Source: JAXLWB01 sp046328715 (GTDB lineage Bacteria > Chloroflexota > Anaerolineae > Caldilineales > Caldilineaceae). Taken from it: a stretch of DNA of 13,105 bases. Of the stretch, positions 5,871-11,308 are shown piece after piece. Below the pieces are notes generated by a model, which searched no databases, was not told the DNA's origin, and was given only the letters and a program-made list of their open reading frames with translations. The number at the start of each line of letters is the position of its first letter. Positions within the stretch are counted from its first letter, which is position 1. Both the position numbers and the translations under genes were made by a program. Where the stretch lies: the NCBI GenBank assembly GCA_046328715.1, contig JAXLWB010000088.1, forward strand, positions 1-13,105, read 5' to 3'.

Positions 5871-7874
5871 ATGCCAAGATTGACAGCACACTCGCTCGAC
5901 CGAGTGACACGAACAAGTTCGCTGGTTGTTCTACTTTTACTGCTCTTTGCACTCACAGCCCAACCGCTTTGGGCTCAAGAAAAGTCGCTGGTCTGGGATC
6001 GTTTTGATGTCGATATTGTCGTCAACAAAGATGGCAGCTTTGATGTGAGCGAGCATCAGACGATTCATTTTACCTCGGGCAGTTTCACCAACGGTTACCG
6101 CCTGATCGATAAGCGTAACTTCGAATCAATTGACAATTTCTCCGTAACGGATGCCAGCGGCAACAATTATCAGGAAGCATCCGCCGGCAACGACCCATAT
6201 ACATTTACAGTTGAAGATAACTATAATAACTACACGATCAACTGGTACTTTCCACCAGCTTCTCGCACGAGTGAAACTTATACTCTGAATTATACTGTCC
6301 ATGGTGGTCTGCGTATTTACGAAGGTGGCGACCAACTCTGGTGGAAGGCGATCTACTCAGATCGACCCTTCCCGGTCAATGCTAGCCACATTCGTGTCAT
6401 TGTTCCCGAAGGTGCACCAATTCAGGAGTGGCAAGCTTATATCAACAGCGAAGATGCCAAAGGCCCGGTCACTGCTGAAGTGCTTGAAGGTAAACAGGCG
6501 GTTCTCTATGATTTGCACCGCAGCCTTGCCAGTGGCGAAGAGCTGGAGGTACGGGTTCAATTCCAACATGGCGTGGTTGATGCAAGCGCCCCCGCTTGGC
6601 AAGCCCAGGCCGATGCAGACGCTGCGGCACAGGCAGCCCATGAAGCTGAATTGGCAAAACAGCGACCGATCTACAATCTCGGCCTGGGTGTGCTTGGCTT
6701 GATCTGTATCTTGGGTGGCCCTGCCGGTCTCTATTTGCTCTGGTACAACTATGGACGCGACAAACCGGTGCCGATGGTGGCCGACTATTTGCCCGAAGCC
6801 CCTGATTCCTTGACTCCTGGAATCGTCGGTGCACTGCTTGATGAAACCGTGGATATGGAGGATGTCCTGGCGACGTTGGTCGATTTGGCACGACGCAAAG
6901 CCATTAGCATCACCGAAGTGAAAGAGGATGGCTGGTTTCGCACTGGCTATGACTTTGTCTACCGCCGCGAACTGCAAGATGTGCCGTTACAGCCCTATGA
7001 GGCCGAATTGATTAAGGGCATCTTTGGCAATAAGGATGAAGTGAAGCTCTCTGCGCTCAAGAACAAGTTCTATACCAAGCTGCCAGGGATTCGCAAGGCG
7101 ATGTACGCCGCCCTGGTCGAGAGCGATCTCTTCCCGCGCAACCCACAGAATGTGCGCTATCTCTATTATGCAGTCGGCGTCCTGTCAATGTTTCTGGCAG
7201 CGGTGGTCGGCTGTGTCGTCTTTGGCATGTTTGGGGAAATTGCACCCTTCGCCTCGGTGCTGCCCGGCTTTGGACTAGGAATCACTGCACTGGGCATGAT
7301 CGGTTTAGCCCATGCGATGCCGCGCAAAACCGATCACGGTTCAGAGATTGCCGCCCGTTGGCGTGCCTTTCGCACCTATTTGAAGAATATAGAGAAATAT
7401 TCGGATTTAGATGCCCAAAAGGAAATCTGGGATCGCTGGCTTCCCTATGCCATTGCCTTTGGCTTTGAGAAGGACTATATCCGTAAATTTGACAGTGTCC
7501 AGGCACCGCCACCAGGTTGGTACATTCCTGGCCAGGAGTATTACGGTCCCTACCGTGGCTGGTACTATGGCGGTGGCCCTCGTCCGCAGAGCAGCGGAGG
7601 CGGTTTGCCCAATCTCGGAGGTGGTGGCAGTGGCGAAAAAGGCGGCAGCAGTGGTGGCGGCCTTGGCGACATGAGCCGCGGCATGGCTGGTAGCCTTACC
7701 GCCATGAGTACCGGCCTCAGCACCATGTTGACCAGCGCCAGCACTGCACTTACCAGCCAACCTGCCTCTACCGGCTCAAGCAGTGGTGGCGGTTGGAGCG
7801 GTGGCGGTGGTGGATTTAGCGGTGGTGGTGGTGGCGGTGGCGGCGGTGGTGGTGGCGGTGGTGGATTCCGATAA
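5871..7874 (+). CDS. DUF2207 membrane protein with polyglycine tail
   Basis: A 667-residue predicted membrane protein of the DUF2207 family (E. coli YciQ-like); molecular role unknown. A signal peptide (hydrophobic stretch about 16-35, likely cleavage after WAQ near 36) leads an extracytoplasmic beta-rich domain (about 40-235) with FDVDIVVNKDGSFDVSE, the usual DUF2207 opening. A charged alanine-rich segment (245-263) precedes a transmembrane helix (about 268-291). A cytoplasmic winged-helix-like part (about 300-425) follows, then two more helices (about 430-453 and 459-482) and the DRWLPYAIAFGFEKDY block typical of the family (521-536). The tail (about 565-667) is rich in Gly/Ser and ends with 15 consecutive glycines plus FR, a common ending in this family. 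ATG 5871 was chosen over GTG 5844 because GGGG lies 8 bases before it and the signal peptide then has normal length. It is first of four co-directional genes. Confidence 0.9.
   Translation: MPRLTAHSLDRVTRTSSLVVLLLLLFALTAQPLWAQEKSLVWDRFDVDIVVNKDGSFDVSEHQTIHFTSGSFTNGYRLIDKRNFESIDNFSVTDASGNNYQEASAGNDPYTFTVEDNYNNYTINWYFPPASRTSETYTLNYTVHGGLRIYEGGDQLWWKAIYSDRPFPVNASHIRVIVPEGAPIQEWQAYINSEDAKGPVTAEVLEGKQAVLYDLHRSLASGEELEVRVQFQHGVVDASAPAWQAQADADAAAQAAHEAELAKQRPIYNLGLGVLGLICILGGPAGLYLLWYNYGRDKPVPMVADYLPEAPDSLTPGIVGALLDETVDMEDVLATLVDLARRKAISITEVKEDGWFRTGYDFVYRRELQDVPLQPYEAELIKGIFGNKDEVKLSALKNKFYTKLPGIRKAMYAALVESDLFPRNPQNVRYLYYAVGVLSMFLAAVVGCVVFGMFGEIAPFASVLPGFGLGITALGMIGLAHAMPRKTDHGSEIAARWRAFRTYLKNIEKYSDLDAQKEIWDRWLPYAIAFGFEKDYIRKFDSVQAPPPGWYIPGQEYYGPYRGWYYGGGPRPQSSGGGLPNLGGGGSGEKGGSSGGGLGDMSRGMAGSLTAMSTGLSTMLTSASTALTSQPASTGSSSGGGWSGGGGGFSGGGGGGGGGGGGGGGFR
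7821..7865 (+). repeat. GGN codon run encoding 15 glycines
   Basis: Fifteen consecutive glycine codons, mostly GGT with some GGC and a final GGA, encode residues 651-665 of the DUF2207 protein. Interrupted glycine codons extend the low-complexity tract back to about 7785. Such tracts can change length by slippage in whole codons without loss of frame. Confidence 0.9.
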
Positions 7875-7906
7875 ATTGTCCGATGACATGCCCGTCAGCA
7901 CCATTT

Positions 7907-7946
7907 GTAATTTGGGAATTGTGTAATTACGCAATTACTCAGTTAC
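7907..7946. repeat. Palindromic repeat after the DUF2207 gene
   Basis: The segments 7907-7929 and 7924-7946 are reverse complements at about 18 of 23 positions and overlap at a central TAATTA. The unit resembles GTAATTNC heptamers. It lies 33 bases after the DUF2207 stop and 53 bases before the next start, so it would fold within a shared transcript. Confidence 0.55.
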
Positions 7947-7998
7947 AAGAAGATACTTATTCTGACAGCTACTAGGAATAGTAGGATAAGGGGTACTT

Positions 7999-8532
7999 AT
8001 GGTCGGTGGAGGAAGAATTGCAGGGATTGCGATGATGGTGGTCAGCGCCGTTCTCTTTGTGGCCTACCTATTCTGGTCGCAAGGCGCAGTGGAAGATTCA
8101 GGTGGCTTCCGGCTTGGATTGTTGTTGGCAGCCATCATTCTTGCACCGATCTTTGGCATCGGTGCTTATATCTTCAGCAAAGGCCGGGTTGAGCAGAGCC
8201 AGTTTGCCGAGGTTCAAAAGGAGAAAAAGCTGCTGAATATGGTATTGACCCAAGGCCAGGTCAATATCGGTGAGCTGGTAGCCGAATTGGAGATGCCGCG
8301 CGACGCAGTCGAGGATATGATTCGCAGCGTAGTGGGCAAACAACTTTTCAGCGGGGCGGTGGACTGGAAAAAAGGCGTTCTCTATAGTGTAGAAAGTCAG
8401 CAACTGACAGAAGGGCGCAAATGTCCCAACTGCGGTAGTGAACTCACCTTTGCTGGCAAGGGGCTAATCAAGTGTCCCTACTGTGGCAGTGAAGTCTTTT
8501 TAACCAAGCGTGCCGCGGCAAGTACGGCGTAG
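7999..8532 (+). CDS. Two-helix membrane protein with zinc ribbon
   Basis: A 177-residue protein not matched to a named family. Two transmembrane helices (about 7-26 and 38-60) form an N-terminal hairpin. A cytoplasmic segment (about 68-133) has the look of a winged-helix fold: KKLLNMVLTQGQVNIGELVAEL, then a second helix pair with DAVEDMIRSVV and a short strand GVLYSV. The C-terminus is a zinc ribbon with CPNC (C142, C145) and CPYC (C159, C162). The ATG has GGGG five bases upstream. It follows the DUF2207 gene by 124 bases and precedes the helical-protein gene by 128 bases on the same strand. Zinc ribbons are common in proteins partnering SPFH/band-7 proteins in envelope-stress operons, so an adaptor role is a reasonable inference; DNA binding is less likely for a membrane-anchored protein. 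Confidence 0.85.
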   Translation: MVGGGRIAGIAMMVVSAVLFVAYLFWSQGAVEDSGGFRLGLLLAAIILAPIFGIGAYIFSKGRVEQSQFAEVQKEKKLLNMVLTQGQVNIGELVAELEMPRDAVEDMIRSVVGKQLFSGAVDWKKGVLYSVESQQLTEGRKCPNCGSELTFAGKGLIKCPYCGSEVFLTKRAAASTA

Positions 8533-8545
8533 ATATAAACTGCTG

Positions 8546-8609
8546 AGATTAGAGATTGAGAGATTGGGAGATTGCAAACTAATCTTCCAATCTCTCAATC
8601 TCCTAATCT
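8546..8609. repeat. Near-perfect inverted repeat of AGATTGGG-type octamers
   Basis: Left arm 8546-8573 and right arm 8581-8609 pair over 28 positions with one mismatch and one inserted base, around a 7-base loop. The arms are tandem AGATTGAG/AGATTGGG units and their complements. It is the strongest hairpin in the window. The right arm's CCAATCTC-type units recur inside mutL at 12062-12103 and 12663-12686. It lies between two genes of the same presumed operon. Confidence 0.85.
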
Positions 8610-8660
8610 GCTTACACAGAATTACACGATATCTGTAAGTATTAACAGGAGAAGAAACGT

Positions 8661-9248
8661 ATGACCAATCGTTTTGTAGACCAAGCCAAGAGTCAATATG
8701 GCGCACTAGAGAAGTTGTTGTCTCGACTTCCTGGCGTGGGTGGCTATATGGATAAGGAGTTGCGCCGGGATGCTGACTACAAACTGCGTCAAATGATCGC
8801 AGAAAATTTGAGTCAACCCTTGCACGATCTGCTCTCTGTTCAGCAAAAGTTGCTCAAGGAAGGTGGCTTGTTGCTGTTGGATGAATGCGGAACCTGCGTT
8901 ACACGCCTGCAAACCTTGATCGACCGGGTCAAGACTGCCAGCTATGGCTATGCTGGACTCTTTGATGCCATCAAAGTGCGCGAAGAGCAACTGGATGCGC
9001 TGCATCGTTTTGATGTGTCGCTGGCTGCCTCCGTCGAAAAGTTACAGACAGGAGTCAGCGCGCTGACCGAAGCTGTGAAATCGAGCGAAGCCAAAGAGAG
9101 CCTAGGCACCATCATTGAGCAAGTGACAGACCTGGTCGACGAACTCACCGAGCTCTTCAACAAGCGCAATCAAGCGATCATTGCGCCTGATCTACTGACC
9201 GATTCAACTTATGTGCCAGAGGTCGATCCGAAGTTGTTAAAGCCGTAG
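8661..9248 (+). CDS. Helical protein of unknown function in the SPFH cassette
   Basis: A 195-residue, almost wholly alpha-helical, soluble protein without signal peptide or transmembrane helix. I do not recognise its family. Heptad-like hydrophobic spacing suggests coiled-coil or helical-bundle segments at about 42-66, 79-95, 104-140 and 145-169. An amphipathic N-terminus (QYGALEKLLSRLPGVGGYMD, 12-31) might touch membrane. Two cysteines (C76, C79, in DECGTC) stand alone and are not an obvious metal site. AGGAGA about 8 bases before the ATG fixes the start. It lies between the zinc-ribbon membrane protein and the SPFH gene on the same strand. A helical protein beside an SPFH protein recalls PspA-type partners, but no PspA/IM30 signature was seen, so that is only an analogy. 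Confidence 0.85.
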   Translation: MTNRFVDQAKSQYGALEKLLSRLPGVGGYMDKELRRDADYKLRQMIAENLSQPLHDLLSVQQKLLKEGGLLLLDECGTCVTRLQTLIDRVKTASYGYAGLFDAIKVREEQLDALHRFDVSLAASVEKLQTGVSALTEAVKSSEAKESLGTIIEQVTDLVDELTELFNKRNQAIIAPDLLTDSTYVPEVDPKLLKP

Positions 9249-9249
9249 C

Positions 9250-9330
9250 AAAGTGGCAAGTTGCAAAGCTGCAAAGTAAATTTCAATTCTTCGACTCGTC
9301 AACTTTGCTACTCTGCCACTCTGCCACTCT
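9250..9330. repeat. Inverted repeat of GCAAAGTT/CTCTGCCA octamers
   Basis: Left arm 9250-9277 contains GCAAGTT, GCAAAGCT and GCAAAGTA units. Right arm 9302-9330 begins ACTTTGC and continues with tandem CTCTGCCA octamers. The arms pair imperfectly, with one gap. It lies directly after the helical-protein stop (9248) and before the SPFH ribosome site. Confidence 0.6.
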
Positions 9331-9359
9331 GCCAACTTTTCTAAAGGAGTATTTCACCC

Positions 9360-10430
9360 ATGCCACGAATTATTGACGTAATTTCTGCACCCGACCAAGG
9401 TGCGAACGATATGGTGAACCGGGTGCCAGAGTATGGCAACGGTGATTTTCGCCTGGGCAGCCAGGTGGTGGTGCGTGAAAGTCAACGCGCTGTCTTCTAC
9501 CGCGATGGCAAGTCACTGGACCTCTTTGAACCAGGCAAACACACCATCACGACCATGAACCTGCCCTTGTTAACCGGGTTGATGCGCCTCTTTACAGGGG
9601 GCAACGACGTCTTTCAAGCAGAAGTTTACTTTGTTAACATGCGCGAGTTTACCGACATGAAGTGGGGAACCCCACAGCCGATCAGCTTGCGTGATAGCGA
9701 ACTCGGATTGGTCCGTCTGCGTGGTTTCGGCCAATATACCATGCAGATCAGCGATCCCAAGCTCTTTGTGGATAAAATTGTAGGGGCTCGCGGGCTCTAT
9801 ACCACGGCTCAAATTGAAGATTATCTGCGCACCGCCATTCTTAGCCGCATGACCGATATCTTGGGCGAGAATATGACCAGCATCTTTGACCTGCCCAAGC
9901 TCTTCGACGAACTAAGCGCTGGGATTCGAGCCAAAGTACAGGATGACTTCACGGCGATGGGTATTGCGCTCAAACAGTTCATGATCGCCTCGATCACCCC
10001 AACGGATGAGACCGCCAAGGCGATTGACGAACGTGCCAGTATGGGTGCCGTGGGCAACCTCGACGCCTATATGAAGTTCAAGACAGCCCGTGCTGTGGGT
10101 GATGCTGCCCAACAGGAGGGAGGCGGAAGTGGTGCCGGTTTAGGTTTGGGTGCTGGCATTGGGATGGGTGCAGGAATGGCCCAGGCCGTCGCTGGCGCAA
10201 TGGCGAGTGCTAATCAGGCTGCATCTACCCCGGCTGCTCAGCCACAGGCATCCTCAGCTGCTGGCGCTAGCACGCCCGATGTCATGACACTCGAAGAAGC
10301 GGCTGCCTACTTGAAGGTTTCGGTTTCAGACATCGAGGTGATGGTTGCCGCAGGTGACCTGAAAGCGAAGAAGATTGGTAACCAGGTACGCATCAGTAAA
10401 AGTATTATTGATGCGTACCTTTCCAGCTAG
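9360..10430 (+). CDS. SPFH/band-7 protein with C-terminal excisionase-like HTH
   Basis: A 356-residue protein. Residues 30-245 form an SPFH domain of the YdjI/virion-core-like subgroup: GSQVVVRESQRAVFYRDGK (33-51), LFEPGKHTI, VYFVNMREF, KWGTPQPISLRD (101-112), LVRLRGFGQYTM and the helical part through AMGIALKQFMIASITP (199-214). Such proteins form membrane-associated ring or scaffold assemblies. A glycine/alanine/methionine-rich segment (254-283) and a Ser/Ala/Pro linker (284-307) follow. Residues 308-356 match the excisionase-type helix-turn-helix (HTH_17): MTLEEAAAYLKVS, a recognition-helix region, KKIGNQVRISKSIIDAYL. No transmembrane helix precedes the SPFH domain. AAAGGAG supports the ATG. 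Last of the four-gene cassette, with a hairpin immediately after it. Known relatives usually end in a zinc ribbon or another short module; an HTH there is notable. Confidence 0.92.
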   Translation: MPRIIDVISAPDQGANDMVNRVPEYGNGDFRLGSQVVVRESQRAVFYRDGKSLDLFEPGKHTITTMNLPLLTGLMRLFTGGNDVFQAEVYFVNMREFTDMKWGTPQPISLRDSELGLVRLRGFGQYTMQISDPKLFVDKIVGARGLYTTAQIEDYLRTAILSRMTDILGENMTSIFDLPKLFDELSAGIRAKVQDDFTAMGIALKQFMIASITPTDETAKAIDERASMGAVGNLDAYMKFKTARAVGDAAQQEGGGSGAGLGLGAGIGMGAGMAQAVAGAMASANQAASTPAAQPQASSAAGASTPDVMTLEEAAAYLKVSVSDIEVMVAAGDLKAKKIGNQVRISKSIIDAYLSS

Positions 10431-10434
10431 GTTT

Positions 10435-10494
10435 GACGAGATGACAGGATGGCAAGATGAATGCAATTTTATCCTGTCACCCTGTCATCTTGTC
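10435..10494. terminator. Hairpin between convergent SPFH and DUF4397 genes
   Basis: Left arm 10435-10458 and right arm 10471-10494 pair at about 20 of 24 positions around a 12-base loop that contains TTTT. Units are GATGACAG and GGCAAGAT and their complements. It begins five bases after the SPFH stop, and its right arm ends in the last codon of the minus-strand DUF4397 gene, so it could end transcription from both sides. It belongs to the same structural class as the other tandem-unit inverted repeats here. Confidence 0.55.
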
Positions 10495-11038
10495 ATGCTG
10501 TTGGACCTTCATTGAATATAATCGGCATGTAGTAGATGTTTACCCCTGCCTTAGTCACAAGCAGCAGTGCATCCACTGGCTGATTTGTGCCATCCCCTGT
10601 CACAACCAGCACGACTTCTTGCTGGTTAGCCAACGTAAATGGGGCCAGATCGAGCACAGTGGTTGCGCAATTGGTCCCTGCTTTTGCTACCGTCAAATCA
10701 TAGTTGCCCGGCGAGACAAACACCGAAGCATTGTTCAGATACTTCAAACCCGCTAAACCGCTCACTACTGTTCCATCGTTTGTACAAATATCGACCGCAG
10801 TGTCATCGATTGCAGTTGCCAAGGGAGCCGCATGGATCACTGTGATCTTGGCTTTGTCAGAAGGTGTCTCTGGCCCTGGCGGAATGGTACCTGGAGGAAC
10901 AGAACCATTTACCGCTGCTTCTGCAACTCCACTCTTGAGCCAAGTTGCATAGGTCAGAAGACAAAGCGCTGTGGTCAGCATCAAAATCAGTAGACCAAAG
11001 CGGAACTTTTGCTTCTCGAAAGACCATTGTTTCAACAC
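10493..11038 (-). CDS. Exported DUF4397-domain protein
   Basis: A 181-residue envelope protein. A cytoplasmic positive N-terminus and a hydrophobic segment (about 13-31) act as signal peptide or anchor, with possible cleavage near AEA (39-41). A proline-rich spacer (about 45-61, PPGTIPPGPETP) leads to a DUF4397 beta-sandwich: KITVIHAAP (64-72), DTAVDIC, LKYLNNASVFVSPGNYDLTVAKAG (98-121), and a final strand. Function of the domain is unknown; it often occurs in secreted proteins, sometimes repeated. The end, IYYMPIIFNEGPTA, resembles the YLP-L/V-V/I tails on many exported Chloroflexota proteins. The start is GTG 11038, chosen because AAAGGAG ends 8 bases before it. It converges on the SPFH gene and diverges from mutL. 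Confidence 0.85.
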   Translation of the reverse strand: MLKQWSFEKQKFRFGLLILMLTTALCLLTYATWLKSGVAEAAVNGSVPPGTIPPGPETPSDKAKITVIHAAPLATAIDDTAVDICTNDGTVVSGLAGLKYLNNASVFVSPGNYDLTVAKAGTNCATTVLDLAPFTLANQQEVVLVVTGDGTNQPVDALLLVTKAGVNIYYMPIIFNEGPTA

Positions 11039-11161
11039 GACAGAAACTCCTTTACGGTTATACTCTCAAGACCGCTGTTCTGCTTCGATGATCGCCTCCT
11101 TGCTGCTGTGTTGAAAGCACAACCCATAGTCTGATTCCCCGTTGGGGGCCGATTCCGTACC

Positions 11162-11239
11162 GGACATTTCAGCTTAGGTAACCGTTTGCGTAGCAAACAA
11201 ACCTGATACTGGTTGATTTCCCAAATCTGAAATATGTCC
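11162..11239. other. Foldable 78-base element between DUF4397 and mutL
   Basis: GGACATTTCAG (11162-11172) pairs with CTGAAATATGTCC (11227-11239) over 11 bases with a 2-base bulge. Enclosed are a 6-bp hairpin GTTTGC/GCAAAC with a 3-base loop (11184-11198) and a weaker AACC/GGTT stem (11200-11203, 11211-11214), giving a three-branched shape. It does not overlap the mutL -10 element. It could be a structured RNA, an operator region or a mobile-element remnant; no known RNA family is recognised. Confidence 0.35.
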
Positions 11240-11292
11240 TTCTGGTAAACGCTAAGTAGCATCAATTGGGTACGGATAGAAGAGGATATACA

Positions 11293-11301
11293 TGGTATAC
11301 T
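11293..11301 (+). promoter_or_regulatory. Extended -10 promoter giving a leaderless mutL mRNA
   Basis: TGGTATACT is a TGn-extended -10 element (TATACT, 11296-11301, 5 of 6 consensus). A start about seven bases downstream falls at 11308, next to the mutL ATG at 11309. No usable Shine-Dalgarno sequence is present; AGGG is only one base from the ATG. Together these suggest leaderless translation. Confidence 0.45.
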
Positions 11302-11308
11302 TTAGGGT

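Noticed and set aside
6357..6977. 206-codon open frame opposite the DUF2207 gene
   Set aside because: Antisense shadow; no ribosome site or recognisable domain.
8661..9248. PspA/IM30 homologue
   Set aside because: Helical and of similar size, but no PspA signature sequence could be seen; only an analogy from context remains.
9360..10430. Phage virion protein or excisionase gene marking a prophage
   Set aside because: The virion-core naming of this SPFH subgroup is historical, and the HTH is a C-terminal module; no integrase, att site or phage structural genes lie nearby.
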